Origin: Eriocheir sinensis
Taxonomy: Eukaryota > Arthropoda > Malacostraca > Decapoda > Varunidae
NCBI RefSeq assembly: GCF_024679095.1
Contig: NC_066544.1
Coordinates: 200,368-264,367, forward strand
Direction: 5' to 3'
DNA length: 64,000 bases
In this document: piece by piece, positions 1-17,243 of the stretch
Layout of the letters: every line of letters starts with the position of its first letter
How positions within the stretch are numbered: the stretch's first letter is position 1
The notes under the pieces: model-generated
What the model saw: only the letters and a program-made list of their open reading frames with translations
Told to the model about the DNA's origin: nothing
Databases searched by the model: none
Made by a program: the position numbers and the translations under genes

Positions 1-34
1 GACTCTTCTGAATTTTCCACCATCTGGCTAAAGC
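1..34 (+). mobile_element. LINE-A endonuclease scrap
   Basis: The first ~34 bases match the endonuclease part of the jockey-like LINE-A copy at 44.98-45.01 kb (residues SEFSTIWL). The matching stretch stops at a TAA where unrelated sequence begins. Only a few codons remain. Confidence 0.6.
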
Positions 35-2222
<2,188 letters not shown>

Positions 2223-2223
2223 A

Positions 2224-2234
2224 CTATATATATA

Positions 2235-2306
<72 letters not shown>
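2224..2306. repeat. (TA)n plus short (GT)n
   Basis: TA array with one TC interruption near its start, ending in five GT units. Confidence 0.95.
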
Positions 2307-6047
<3,741 letters not shown>

Positions 6048-6059
6048 ATATAATAATGA

Positions 6060-6061
6060 AA

Positions 6062-6119
<58 letters not shown>

Positions 6120-6137
6120 CAATAATAATAATAATAA
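6060..6137. repeat. (AAT)n microsatellite
   Basis: AAT/TAA trinucleotide array with an AACAAC interruption. Confidence 0.93.
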
Positions 6138-6918
6138 CATTATCAATTATAATCACTTGATTCAGTGTTTGCAGCTGTTAGGTTGAAAATGTATATATTA
6201 TAAATTCATTGTCGTAATAAACAAAAAGAAAACTAATTAAAGAAGTGATTTTGAAGTTCGGTGGTCTACATTAATTGTGTTAATTGTGGGAATGGTGACG
6301 ATTGGTGATGGGGGAAGTGTGTTGTGCTGTTGTTGAGGGGGGGGGGGTGAAGCCTCTTCCAGATAACGGGTAGGTGTTAGTCCCAGGTAAAAACGTTGGA
6401 TCAGGTGGCAGCTGATGGCGAGGGATGAAGGTAGAAGCGCTGTTGGCGGTCACTCAGAGTATGGGTTTAACGGTGATAAGCTAAGCGTCGTTACTACTCA
6501 GGTGTTGGAGGATTGTAATGGAAACATCTTCACTACACTGGTGGTGAGTGACGTGCATCTTGCCCCACTAGACTGACGACGCTTAAACACTGCACTGCAT
6601 TGCACCTGAACAGACTCTTCCCAGAAGTTGGATGCTAGATAGGTGGGCTGGTATACCTGAAGGACCCAAGGGTGTCGTCAAGACCGAGTCGGCGACACTT
6701 AATATTTGCTATCACTTCAGTCACCAGTAACGTACTGCACTTCCACTATCTATCACCATGGTTTCCCTAAGTCACAAAAACAGTTATTTAAGATCTAGGG
6801 TCTCTGCTAAAATGGGAGGGTGGGGGGGCGAATGGGGGGAAGAGGGCAAACATGCTGACCCGTGGTTGCTCTAACAAGCGCCGTGACCCATGACTGACCC
6901 CGGTGAGGTCTGGGCAGG

Positions 6919-6920
<2 letters not shown>
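6138..6920. repeat. Unclassified ~0.7-kb repeat block, copy R2
   Basis: Diverged second copy of the block at 2307-3092, in the same orientation and likewise ending in a GT array. No reading frame of note. A G-run at 6338-6347 lies inside. Confidence 0.45.
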
Positions 6921-6974
<54 letters not shown>

Positions 6975-6982
6975 GTGATTGA

Positions 6983-7035
<53 letters not shown>

Positions 7036-7046
7036 CGAAAGTGATT

Positions 7047-7090
<44 letters not shown>
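6921..7090. repeat. Interrupted (GT)n array
   Basis: Three GT tracts (6921-6967, 6985-7027, 7049-7090) separated by near-duplicate spacers containing GAAAG and GTGATTGA; the second spacer is preceded by CGCGCGCG. The spacer similarity suggests a segmental tandem duplication inside the microsatellite. Confidence 0.9.
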
Positions 7091-7092
<2 letters not shown>

Positions 7093-7194
7093 CAGTAAAA
7101 TAGAAACAAAATAAAATGAGGGTGGTGTATTAGGGGTAGAGAGGGTAGCGATGGGGTGCTAATCCCTGCAGCGCCCTTTTGGGTTGGCAGGGCT

Positions 7195-7740
7195 ATCACT
7201 ACTACATATTGTTTATCATGCGCACTATCGCCGGCACTGCAATCAGTTCATAACAGTTGGTGCGCGACGCCCTAAAAGGGGTAAGTTTATTACGATGCCT
7301 GGTGAAGCGAGAGACACGTCGTGTGGTAGGAAGTGACGGTGGCGAAGGTAGCGCAGCAGATCCTCGCTGAACTTACTGAGGGCGTTCCGGTGTCTGTCAG
7401 AGAGCCTCGGCAGACTCAGGGTTGTCAGGGTATTGCCATATGTTTGGTAAGCAGGGTCTAAAAATAACCACGTATGCCTGCATCAGAACCCTCTCAAGTT
7501 GCTGTCGTTGGGTGAGGGTCAGAAAGGATCACCACACCGGGAGGCATACATTAGTTTTGGCAGTATAAAATATGTGTATATACAGCACAACTTTGCTTAT
7601 AGTGGAGCTGGTCGTCCACCGTAACGCCAAGTAGTTTGGAGGCCTGGACTAACTGTATAGTTGATAGGGACCAACTGACAATTGTGGAGGTGACACTCCT
7701 CCTGTGGAGGTGTAGAGGAGCACGCCACGGTATTGGTGTG
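7195..7740 (-). mobile_element. LINE-C 3' fragment (third non-LTR family)
   Basis: On the minus strand the sequence reads PTIVSWSLSTIQLV then ASKLLGVTVDDQLHYK, the hallmark LLGVTVDDQL stretch that lies downstream of the RT active site in many jockey/I-group LINEs. Further frames give the usual C-terminal end (TNCYELIAVPAIVRMINN), with stops and frameshifts between. It is unrelated in sequence to LINE-A and LINE-B here. No RT catalytic motif remains, so it is a short dead 3' fragment. The family name below LINE level is uncertain. Confidence 0.6.
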
Positions 7741-7790
7741 GTTGACTGTAACACTTGTTCTCTGGCCATGCCTGAAGGCTTTCGAGCGAC

Positions 7791-8075
7791 GCCTCCGTGG
7801 AACACTGGTTAGCGTGCCTGGCTACGACTCTGCGGGCCCGGGTCCGAATCCCGGCACATGAAGTCGGCGTGCACCTCATCCTCCCTTTTGGGCTGGTCGA
7901 TAACTGGGTACCTGGGGAAACCTGGGGAAGGTAAAGTTTGGCAATCCAGGATTTAGCATCGGCCCGTTTCCCGGGATAATTGGTTCTTATCTACCTCATG
8001 CTCAAAGGGCCAACGATTCCAAGATGAGCACCGCAGCCACGCGCAGCTATAGCGTATGTACCCACCTTTTCCTTT
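7791..8075 (+). mobile_element. SINE-1, tRNA-derived, ~285 bp
   Basis: The head (7791-7861) resembles a tRNA, with a promoter B box GGTCCGAATCC and an A-box-like ACACTGGTTAGCGTG. It is followed by a body containing GGTACCTGGGGAAACC and GATGAGCACCGC-GCCACGCGCAGC-TATAGCGTATG. The same body recurs at 52.8 kb, supporting a dispersed family. Pol III transcription and LINE-dependent mobility are inferred from the class. Confidence 0.72.
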
Positions 8076-8199
8076 AGCATTCAAGTGGTGTGGAGTCAGG
8101 AGCCTTGTTGCTGACGGAGATGCCCATGGTGCTGTAGTAACCGTACTTCCAGCCCATGCCCATGATGGCATCGTTACCACCAGGAAGCAGAGAGTGCCA

Positions 8200-8559
8200 G
8201 TTTTAGTGCCTTAATGCCCTGTCCCACTAACGCCCGGTACATCCCGAATCACGCCGAATTGGGTTACTTCGGCACGCCCACGGAAAAAATTGGCACTGGT
8301 CGGCGGTCAATGAGCGCACATCTTGCCACGCCGGTACGCACCGGCTAGCGGCCAAAAAAGCCGCAGTCGACAATAACTTTTTCCGAGAGCTGCCCGACAG
8401 AATTTTTGATCACGAGATACCGTGCCGACACCGTACAATGTTCTTCATTACCGTGTCTCTGCCGGGCAAGCACCGTGCACGTACCGGCTCTTGCCAGACG
8501 CGTATCGGCCTTTACCAGGTCATAATTTCTCCCCCCGGTGTCCGCACGGTGTGAGTACG
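8200..8559. other. GC-rich non-coding stretch with CCGTGC/GCACCG motifs
   Basis: No gene seen. The segment is rich in short motifs such as ACCGTGC, GGCACG and GTACCG, which recur at 10.48-10.83 kb in reverse complement, so the two stretches may be ends of one larger element. Clear terminal repeats could not be defined by eye. Confidence 0.3.
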
Positions 8560-9690
8560 GTGCCCTAAGTCGACCGGTCGGCTGCCGCCCGTGCACCCGC
8601 TACGGTGATATCTACTGCCAGAGCAGAGGCCATGCTCTCCGTCGCTGCTCGCCCGGCTGTTACCCGTGGCTGTGGCGGCGGGCGTCCGCAACGCTTGCAT
8701 TGCTCGCCCACACGAGGCTGCTCTGCTGCGGGGCGCCAGAGGGCCCCGTTCCTCCGTCGCTGCTCGCCTGCCTCACCCGTGGCGCGGCGGCGGAGAGGTC
8801 CCCACCGCCACCCCGCCCAGCGGCAGCGGCCCTGCGACGGGCCGACGTCCGGGACGGGGGCCGTCCACGGACAAAGCTTTCGAAAAACAAATCCAGGGGC
8901 CCGCCAGCACTCGTCGAGCGAGCAACTCTCCCGGCCTCTGGGCCACCTATAGACTGCTGAGTTGCTCGCTCGGCTCAGCTACGGGCTGCTCCTGAGCGCC
9001 TGCTCGGAGGGCCCGTGCCTCCGTCGCTGCTCGCCGGCTTCTACCCGTGGCTGTGGCGGCGGCGGAGGCTTCCCCACACCCGCCGCACGCCAGCGGCAGG
9101 TTCCCCCCTGCGACGGGCCGTCAATTGACAAAGGCCCGTTCCCCCTTTTTAGGGGGTAAATCCCACAAAAAAAAAAAAATCCAGGGTTCACAGAGACACG
9201 CCAGTCCTCGTCAACAGACCGACTTGGTCGGCTAGATTTCGATCGCCGATAGAGTCGGTCTGTCGGCTCCCTGCTACGGGCCGCCTTAGGCAAAGGCCCG
9301 TGCTCCCTCGTGCACGAGGGAGCAATCTTTACCCCCCAGGGTTCAGTGGAACGCCAGCACTCCTCAGGCGAGCAGCCGGGTGGCCCTTCTACGGAGGCGT
9401 GGGGTCATCCTCGCTTTGGGCCACCCCTCCGCTGTCAAGTCGACCAGTCGGCTGCTCGCACGAGTACCGCTACGGGTGTCTGCTGGGCGCCTGCCCAGAG
9501 AGCCCGTGCCTCCGTCGCTGCTCACCGGCTATTACCCGTGGCTGTGGCGGCGGCAGAGGCGTCCCTACACCCGCCGCACGCCAGCGGTGGGTTCCCCCCT
9601 GCGACGGGCCGTCGCACGACAAAGGCCCGTTCCCCCTTCTTAGGGGGTAAATCCCTGAAATGAAATGAAAAAAATCCAGGGTTGCCATTT
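8560..9690. repeat. GC-rich diverged tandem repeats (about three copies)
   Basis: Three related segments, roughly 8640-8930, 9000-9195 and 9490-9690, share CGTGCCTCCGTCGCTGCTC, ACCCGTGGCTGTGGCGGCGG, CCGCCGCACGCCAGCGG, TGCGACGGGCCGTC and a closing AAAGGCCCGTTCCCCC motif followed by TTAGGGGGTAAATCC. Several overlapping open frames exist on both strands, as expected from GC richness, with no recognisable protein. Not rRNA as far as can be judged. Confidence 0.6.
9301..9324. repeat. Perfect 24-bp palindrome
   Basis: TGCTCCCTCGTG followed immediately by its exact reverse complement. It lies between the second and third GC-rich repeat copies. Confidence 0.9.
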
Positions 9691-10435
9691 GGTATTGAAG
9701 CACCGTGATTGGTATTGGACTTAAATTTGGTAATGAAACGAATGAAATTTGGTATTGAACTAAAAAAAAAAAGAAGAAATAAGGAATTATTCCACTTATA
9801 CATCCCCTTACACACAATAAGAAAAAAAAAACGTACATAGACAGTTCAACCTCCCCAGTAACCAACTAATTTTTTTTTGTTTTTAGTAATTAAAAAATTA
9901 ATATTTTCATATGTTAGTCGGAACGTTCGGGGTGAAATTTTACCTGTGCTGCATCATTCAATTTTCACCGTCACCCTGCAACCAGAGACACCAGGATTAG
10001 TATTAAAAGGCAACGAGTAAATAGTCATTAGTTACGGCCGCGCCGGCCTTGCAGGTAGCAACCCCCGACAACCTTTTTTTTTTTATTTCCTCGCCCGGCC
10101 GTCCCTACCCTATTCCCCCCTCTCTCATACCCTCCGGTTCCCACGCTTTTTGTACGAGAGTCTCGATACGTGTATAAGTCTCGTAACGAGACCTACACGT
10201 CTTGTACAAGTACGCACAACGCAGCGACACACCACCTCCCGCCTCCGGTCAGTTGACGGCTCTTAACTGTGAACTATGAATCTGGTCGTATATATCACAC
10301 CGAGTGGACATAAGAATTACGAAAACATATGTTATATATTATTAGTTTGGTATTGGAAAAGTGAATCTGGTATTAAAATTTGAAGTATTTGGTATTAAGT
10401 CCCTGAGTAAATCTGGCAAACCTGACCCTATCTCA
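9678..10435. other. AT-rich segment with TTGGTATTG repeats; possible non-autonomous element
   Basis: The left edge begins CCAGGGTTGCCA and the right edge ends TCTGGCAAACCTGAC, roughly inverted (AGGGTTGCCA versus AGGTTTGCCAG). The motif TTGGTATTG/GGTATTAA recurs three or more times near the left edge and again near the right edge. CAGGGTTGCCA-type ends are known from hAT-like elements, but no 8-bp target duplication was found. Confidence 0.35.
10148..10211. repeat. Three-tier imperfect hairpin
   Basis: Outer arms TTGTACG/CTTGTACAA, middle arms ACGTGTA/TACACGT and a central GTCTCGT-AACGAGAC palindrome nest concentrically. It sits near the middle of the segment 9678-10435. Confidence 0.6.
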
Positions 10436-10439
10436 GCTA

Positions 10440-10985
10440 TCAGTGGTTTGGCTAGGGTGCCCAATATATAGGCGGTGCTGCTTTACTGGGGTGTTTACCG
10501 GGGTAGACCGTGCGATGCCGAGCACTTGCCGGGCACGTATCGGGCACGTACCGTCCTGGTATCGTGTTTTGCCGTGCGAGGATGGGCCTTAGTGGTTTCG
10601 GCCTTTGCCGGGGGCGGTTCTTGGGACACCGTGCTCGCATCGCCCGTCACCGAGGGAATACTGAACATGCACCTTGCGCGTGTCGGCAATCACCGTGCGA
10701 GCACCGGCCGCACACCGAACTATATCACGGTATACGCCGATCTCTTGATTTTTTTTTAAATTCGGCACGCACCGGCAAAGATCGTGCTCGACCGTTCTCT
10801 GCGGGACACCGGCTTTACGGGACGCTGCCCATCATTTGTTGAAGGGAGGAAACAGACAATTGTCAGCGAATTTCATTCTGGCGGACGCTGAGGAAGTCGG
10901 GTGCCAGGACTTCATTTCATTTGGCGCCAAAATAAAATTAATTTGAACGCCAAGTTAAGTAAAGTAAGAGTAAAGTACTTTTAAT
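10440..10985. other. GC-rich stretch, no gene recognised
   Basis: Contains ACCGTGC/GGGCACGTA motifs inverted relative to 8.2-8.56 kb, then AT-rich sequence (10.9-11.0 kb) leading into a LINE-A copy. No supported coding region. Confidence 0.3.
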
Positions 10986-11009
10986 TTTTTTTACCAGTTC
11001 CTCTGTTTA

Positions 11010-12380
11010 CTGCTAATCATGATTTTTACATTTCTGCCCTGCATTGTGACTAATCTGTTCTCCGACTTACCAAAAATACTTTTATCAATAGAAGATGCCA
11101 CAACCTCCAAGAGACTTCTGACACCTAGCCAAAAATATCTTGAACTGTTTCACTACTTCTTTCCCACCTCTCCTTTATACTGAAGGCAGCACCGCCGTCA
11201 CGCTCAAACTTTCTCAAAAAACTCCACTCTGGACGATTCAGGGCATATTTATCCTCCTCATCCTCCCTCTGACTCCTCTATGCCTATTATTACGATTCTT
11301 AAGAATAATGTTTTCTATACCCTCTCTGGCCTCAATCCTTAAGAAGGCTTACAGACCTGATGGTATGCCTTTTATTGTCCTGAAGAACTGTGGTTCCGTG
11401 CTGACACCCTGCCTGGTCAAACTGTTTCGTCTTTGCCTTTCAACATCTGCCTTTCCTTCCTGCTGGAAGTACGCTTACATACTGCCTGTATCTAAGAAAA
11501 GTAACCGTTACAGTCCTTCAAGCTACCGTCCTATAGCTTTACTTTCCTGTCTTTCTAAAGCTTTTGAATCAATTCTCAACTGGAAGATTCATAAGCATCC
11601 ATCCATTTCTGAATTTCTACGTGATCGCTAGCATGGTTTCCGCAAGAGGCGTTCTACTGGTCAACTTCTTGCCTTCCTAACTGACATCTGAAAGCATTTG
11701 ATAGAGTCTGGCGCATATCTTTCCTTTCTAAACTACCCTCCTACGGATTATATCCCTCTGTCTGTACTTTCATCCCCAGTTTCCTTTCCGGCCGTCTATG
11801 TCTGTTATGTTAGATGATCTTTCCCTAAATTTATCAACAGCGGTCTTCCGCAGGGCTTAATCCTATCTCCCACTCTCTTTCTGTTGTTCATTGATAATCT
11901 TCTTTCCATATGAAACTGTTATATCCATTCGTACGCCGATGACTCTACTCTGCATTACGGAACATCTTTTGACAGAAGACCCTCCCAACAGGAACTACAT
12001 GATTCGAAGCTGGAGGCCGCAGAACTTTTAGCCTCAGACCTTTCAATCATTTCCGATTGGGCAAGAAGAACTTGATGTCCTTCAACACCTCAAAACTCAG
12101 TTTCTCCACCTGTCAACTCGACACAATCTTCCAAACACCTACCACCTCCTTCTACAGTACTCATTCTTGGTCTATCCATAACTCAAAATCTCGACTTGCA
12201 ACCTCATATCTCCTCTTTTACTTAATCCTCGATGTTGGGCGTTCTGTATCGTCTCCGCCAGTTCTTTTCCCTCTCCCCAATGCTATTCATATACAGTAGC
12301 ATTGTCTGCCCTCGAATGGAATATGCATCTCTTGTGTAGGGAGCTTAACACACACAGCTCTCTTGGACAGAGTAGTCTAA
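11010..12380 (+). mobile_element. LINE-A copy 4, left half (split copy)
   Basis: Decayed plus-strand LINE-A beginning in the linker (NHDFYISAL-like) and covering the RT entry at 11.3-11.63 kb (VLKNCGSVLTPCLVKLFRL, KKSNRYSPSSYRPIALLSCL), a badly broken catalytic region with YADDS near 11.93-11.95 kb, and the C-terminal region up to LLDRV at 12.36 kb. Many frameshifts and stops are present. It ends at GACAGAGT-AGTCTAA, exactly where the fragment at 17244 resumes (AAGGCTCTTCGTC), so the two probably form one copy split by a 4.86-kb insertion. Confidence 0.8.
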
Positions 12381-12899
12381 CGGCTGTAGTATTAGTCTTC
12401 CCTTTTCCCTTCCCGTCCCCATCCCCATACGCGGGTCTGGGGTAGGCAGAGACCTCTCCTTCCCCTTCCCGTCCCCGAGACATATATGGGGGCCAGACCA
12501 AGACCAATCAGCACGCCATAATAATGTTGGTAAAACTTTAAAAAAAATAATAATAATTATAGAAAACGAGAGACAAAGCCTTTTTTCACAAACCATTGTA
12601 TTAATATACATTATATATTATGAAATAAAAATTAATGTTGTTGAACTACACGTAAATATCAAGTAACACGGGTAAGTTAATTTATGAGATAGGTTGGTAT
12701 CCGCGGGCAGCCACACTTGGGTTGCCAGGTCGTGTCATTTATGTCATTTTTTGCCCTAAATTTCGGCTGTCTCAAACAAATGCCATTCTTTAAAGTATAT
12801 GTTAAGTGTTGCCATGAAAATGCTATATTTAGTCGCAATCTACCGTTTTCTGCCATTTTTGTGGATAATTATAAAGGAATCTTCAGGAAAAAAAATTAC

Positions 12900-13085
12900 T
12901 TCTTCTACAATATGAAACTTCGTAAAACAAACTGTTCTCACCAATGTTGTATATCCTTCAAGATAGCCTAATAAAAGACATACAACACCCCCCCTTTTTT
13001 TTTTAATTGTGGATGAGGCAACTGATGTTTCAGTTACTAAATACTTGTGCATATGTGAAAGATACTTCTATGAGATATGTCAAGA
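12900..13085 (+). pseudogene. hAT transposase fragment
   Basis: In one frame the sequence reads MKLRKTNCSHQCC and, after two stops and a T-run, LIVDEATDVSVTKYLCICERYF. This matches the IVDE-TDVS motif of hAT-superfamily transposases (zinc-finger/BED type), which carries a catalytic Asp. A TAA ends it a few residues later. Only ~60 codons survive, with stops. Directly downstream (13.19 kb) a LINE-A copy begins. Confidence 0.6.
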
Positions 13086-13189
13086 AACCTTTTAACATTA
13101 CTTATATTTATTTACCTCCTGCACATCATCATCACTTTTTTCAGGCATAAAATCCTACTCTGATGAACAAATTGTCCCAGTGAGTAATA

Positions 13190-15870
13190 CTATTGGACTT
13201 CATTGTCATTCTATTACTAAATACATCTGTGCTGTTTATCTCTCACCTAACTCTACTAACTTTTTAAAATTCTTTGACTGCTTGAACTCTAAAGTGGAGC
13301 ACATCTTGACTCACTCTCCCTTCGCTGAAATCTCCATCTTGAGATATTTCAATGTTCACCACCAGCTTTGGCTTTCATCCTCTTTCACAGACCAGCCTGG
13401 TAAACAAGCCTACAACTTTGCTCTCCTCAACTATCTAGAGCAGTTGGTTCAGCACCCGACACGTATTCCCGACCGTCTTGGAGACAGGCCCAACATACTA
13501 GACCTCTTCCTTACCTCTAACCCTTCTGCTTACTCTGTCAAACTGTTCTCTCCGTTGGCCTCCTCCGATCACAACCTTATTTCTGTATTCTGTTCTATCG
13601 CTCCTGTACATCCTCTGGACCCATCGAAGAGGCGATGTTTCTGGCATTTTGCTTTAGCTCAGTGGGACGACCTGTGGATGTACTTTTCCGATTTCCCGTG
13701 GAATGATTACTGCTTCCAGGAGAGAGACCCCTCTGTGTGTGCCCAACGCATCACAAAGGTGATTGTCTCTGGAATGGAGGCATACATTCCACGTTCTTTC
13801 TCTACTCCTCATACTAAAAAGCCATGGTTTAATCATGCTTGTTCTCGTGCTATTAAAGATACCGAGGCAGCTCACAAAAGGTACCAGAGCCTTCGCACTC
13901 CTGCTAACCATGATCTTTATATTTCTGCCCGGAACCGTGCCAAATCTATTCTTCAACTTACTAAAAGCTCTTTCATAAGTAGAAAATGTCAAAACCTTGC
14001 TTTTTCTAGTTCTTTTCGTGACTTCTGGCACCTAGCCAAAAAATATCTCCTCCAATTTCACTTCTTCTCTCCCTCCTCTCCTTAACCCTGACGGCAGCAC
14101 CGCCGTCTCATCTATCTCTAAGGCTGAACTCTTCGCTCAAACTTTATGTAAGAACTCCACCCTGTACGATTCTGGGCATATTCCTTCTACTCATCCTCCC
14201 TCGGACTCTTTCATGCCTGTTATTAAGATTTTTCATAATGATGTTTTCTATGTCATCTCTGGCCTCTACTCTCAGAAGGCTTATGGACCTAATGGAGTGC
14301 CTCCTATTGTCATTAAAAACTGTGCTTCCCTGCTGACACCCTGCCTGGTCAAACTCTTTCGTCTCTGCCTATCAACATCTACCTTTCCTTCCTGCTGGAA
14401 GCACGCCTTCGTACAGCCTGTGCCTAAGAAGGGTGACCGTTCCAATCCCTCAAACTACCGCCCTATAGCTTTACTTTCCTGTCTATCTAAAGGTTTGAAT
14501 CAATCCTTAACCGGAAGATTAAAAAGCACCTTTTCACTTCTAACCTACTATCTGATCGCCAGTATGGGTTCCGCAAGGGGCGTTCTACTGGCGATCTTCT
14601 TGCTCTCTTAACTGACTTTTGGTCATCCTATCTTAGCCGTTTCGGTGAAACTTTCTCTGTTGCGCTAGACATATCGAAAGTCTTCAATAGAGTTTGGCAC
14701 ATGTCTTTGCTTTCTAAACTGCCCTCTTTCGGATTCTATCCCTCTCTCTGTTCCTTTATCTCCAGTTTCCTTTCCGGCCGTTCTATCTCTGCGGTGGTAG
14801 ACGGTCACTGATCTTCCTCTAAACCTATTAACAGTGGTGCTCCACAGGATTCTGTCCTATCACCCACTCTCTTCCTGTTATTCATCAATGATCTTCTTTC
14901 CATAACAAACTGTCCTGTCCACTCATACGCCGACGATTCCACTCTGCATTATTCAACTTCTTTCAATAGAAGACCATCCCAACAGGAAGTACATGACATC
15001 AGGCTGGAGGCTGCAAAACGCTTAACCTCAGACCTTGCTATCATTTCCGATTGAGGTAGAAGGAACCTTGTGTCCTTCAATGCCTCAAAAACTAAATTTC
15101 TCCACCTATCAACTCGACACAATCTTCCAAACACCTATCCCCTATTCTTCGATAACACTCAGCTGTCACCTTCAACACGAAATATCCTCGGTCTATCCTT
15201 AATTCAAAATCTTAACTTGAAACTTCACATCACTCTTAATCAGCTTCCTCGAGGTTGGGCGTTTTGTATCGTCTCCGACAGTTCTTCTCCCCCGCACAGT
15301 TGCTCTCCATATACAGGGGCCTTGTCCGCCCTCGTATGGAATATGCATCTCACGTGTAGGGTGGGGGGGGCTCCACTCACCCAGCTATATTTGACAGAGT
15401 GGAATCTAAGGCTCTTCGTCTCATCAGCTCTCCTCCTCTTACTGATAGTTTTCTACCTCTTAAATTTAGTCGCGATGTTGCCTCTCTCTCTATCTTCTAT
15501 CGATATTTTCACGCTGACTGCTCTTCTGAACTGCTAACTGCATGCCTCACCCCTTCCCGCGGCCTCGCCTCACAAGACTTTCTAATCAAGCTCATCCCTG
15601 TACTGTCCAAACCCATTATGCAAGAGTTAACCAGTATCTTCACTCTTTCATCCCTCACGCTGGTAAACTGTGGAACAATCTTCCTTCATCTGTATTTCCT
15701 CCTGCCTACGATATAAACTCTTTCAAGAGGAGGGTATCAGGACACCTCTCCTCCCGAAATTGACTTCTCTTTTTGGCCACTGTACTCTATTCAAGAGCAG
15801 TAAGTAGCGGGCTTTTTTTCATTATTTTTTTTTCTCACGCCCTTGAACTGTCTTCTTTTCTGTAAAAAAA
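13190..15870 (+). mobile_element. LINE-A copy 5: endonuclease C-terminal half to 3' tail
   Basis: The most complete C-terminal copy here. The open frame to 14085 covers the second half of the AP-type endonuclease ([19 protein letters not shown], with the usual GDFN changed to RYFN, so a catalytic Asp is lost) and the linker ([16 protein letters not shown]). RT follows at 14.2-15.05 kb with several frameshifts and stops ([20 protein letters not shown] near 14.93 kb), then the C-terminal region ([19 protein letters not shown]) and 3' UTR ending CTGTAAAAAAAAAAAG at about 15870. It is nested in the insertion that splits copy 4. Confidence 0.87.
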
Positions 15871-15999
15871 AAAAGTGCTGATGGTGTATCCAGTCGGTGC
15901 TGCTGTATGTTTACAATCAAATGTGAACACCAGAGTCTTAACAAACTAAAAAAAAAAATAATAATAATTTCAGCAAAGTTTGCGATATAATAGGTTCTC

Positions 16000-16118
16000 G
16001 GAAAAAAATGGCACCTGAAAAAATGGCACAGGAATAAATGGCACCAGAAAAAATGGCTCGGGAAAAAATGGCACAGGAAAAAATACCACATTTTTCAGCA
16101 TAGGAAAAAATGGCACAG
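16000..16118. repeat. Left terminal array of 15-bp units
   Basis: Units share the core AAAAAATGGCAC, with the third base of the linker varying. The phase is constant at 15 bp except for one longer spacer. Confidence 0.85.
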
Positions 16119-16247
16119 TAGAATCAGCTAAAATGTGTTAAAATTTAATTTCTTTACATTTTCCATTTAATAATTTTACATTTCAAAACATTTCCATTTA
16201 AAAATTTTACATTTAAAAACTTTTATTTAAGATTTTTGTTATACTGC

Positions 16248-16510
16248 TTAAGATTTCCAGCGAATGTTGTAGCCAGCTCGCCGTAGAAACTCCTCAACAG
16301 ATTTACGACCAGCCCGGCGGTCTAGGCAGAGGTTCTTCATCCGTGCCTGTAGATTCTTGTAGACCCTTTTCTGGCGTTTCTTGGGAGGCTCACCACGAGA
16401 TTCTTGCAGCATCTGAGTAGCTACAACAGCATGGTCAGCTTGGATCCATTGGATCGCACGCCATATCGTTGGGTGACTGTGACCAACCAACCTAGCAGAA
16501 TAATGATCGT
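16248..16510 (-). pseudogene. MULE transposase C-terminal remnant
   Basis: The frame reads LVGHSHPTIWRAIQWIQADH, then LLQ-like and PPKKRQKRVYKNLQ, ending RRAGYNIRWKS before a stop at 16248. It aligns residue for residue with the end of the MULE transposase at 43.8-44.08 kb (LVGHKHPSMWTL, PQKRGKRSTRQHQ, AMGYCIRP): shared VGH-HP-W, P-KR-KR, a Cys, RR-G-K and GY-IR. The catalytic D-D-E core is absent; upstream sequence (16510-16640) is unrelated. It is therefore a non-autonomous relic carried between inverted repeat arrays. Confidence 0.7.
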
Positions 16511-16668
16511 AAATCATTTGATTCGTGTAATAACTAACCAAAGACCAACCTAAGCTAAATACGAGAGAGAGAGAGAACGACTGACAATATGTAAGTAAAT
16601 AATTAGACAACAACTGACCATATGAATACATTATTTTCAAGTCCGCAGTAGCCTATCTTATCTTACCG

Positions 16669-16670
<2 letters not shown>

Positions 16671-16724
<54 letters not shown>
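16671..16724. repeat. (GA)n microsatellite
   Basis: GA array followed by a short GAA tract at 16768-16789. Confidence 0.95.
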
Positions 16725-16726
<2 letters not shown>

Positions 16727-16870
16727 TAGATTCCGGAAGTGAAATTTGAAAAGTTCAGTTTAACTAAGAAGAAGAAGAAGAAGAAGATGGAAAGGAGAAG
16801 ATGAGGAGGATGGCAAAATATTCGAAACCTGTAATTACTGAAAATCATGCCATAACGAGCAAATATTTAT

Positions 16871-16991
16871 GTGTGCCATTTTTTCCTATGCTGAAAAATG
16901 TGTCATACTTTCCTATGCCATTTTTTCCTGCGCCATTTTTTCTGGTGCCATTTATTCCAGTGCCATTTTTTCCGGTGCCATTTTTTCCTAC
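16871..16991. repeat. Right terminal array of 15-bp units
   Basis: Inverted counterpart of the array at 16000-16118; units GTGCCATTTTTTCCT and variants. Confidence 0.85.
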
Positions 16992-17243
16992 TTTCATATA
17001 ATATCAGTCATAAGAATATTTTGATACATGTAAATACATTTCCTTCTATAATAACAAACAGAACACTATATATTTATGAAATATACGAAGGGGAAGCTGA
17101 AAATGTCCTGCTTCTCACCCCACGGAGTCATGGAGTGGTATTAAACAACCCCAACCACGCGGGGACGTTTAATACTGCGGTTCATGGCCAAGGGAAAGGG
17201 AAGGGAATAGAAAGGGGATGGGGAACATTAATACAACGGCCGG
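16992..17243. other. Spacer and right edge of the nested insertion
   Basis: No gene. It contains GGTATTAAAC / GTTTAATACTGCGG inverted motifs (17.13-17.19 kb) and purine-rich AAGGGAAAGGGAAGGG before the inverted end at 17.22-17.24 kb. Confidence 0.4.

Larger units (their letters stand above)
16000..16991 (-). mobile_element. MULE derivative with 15-bp-repeat terminal arrays, ~1 kb
   Basis: Two arrays of a 15-bp unit (AATGGCACAGGAAAA and variants), about seven units each, lie in inverted orientation at 16000-16118 and 16871-16991. Even the irregular spacer with TTTTTCAGCATAGG is mirrored (CCTATGCTGAAAAATG). Between them lies the C-terminus of a MULE-type transposase on the minus strand. This looks like an internally deleted relative of the FLYWCH-MULE at 42.1-44.4 kb, whose ends are also short-period repeat arrays. 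No target duplication could be fixed. Confidence 0.68.
12381..17243. mobile_element. 4.86-kb nested insertion inside LINE-A copy 4
   Basis: The left edge reads CGGCTGTAGTATTAGTCTTC and the right edge, reverse complemented, GGCCGTTGTATTAATGTTCC. These are similar ~22-bp inverted ends, each followed by CCC/TTCCC-rich sequence. The flanking LINE-A halves are complementary in coverage. The interior holds a hAT scrap, a second LINE-A copy and a MULE derivative, so this is a composite of several insertion events. The class of the outer element is unknown. Confidence 0.45.

Noticed and set aside
8560..9690. Ribosomal RNA or a real protein gene in the GC-rich block
   Set aside because: No conserved rRNA landmarks; overlapping frames on both strands are expected from GC bias and show no recognisable protein.
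9678..10435. Firm call of a hAT-type MITE
   Set aside because: Terminal GGTTGCCA similarity is short and no 8-bp duplication was found; listed only as a possibility.
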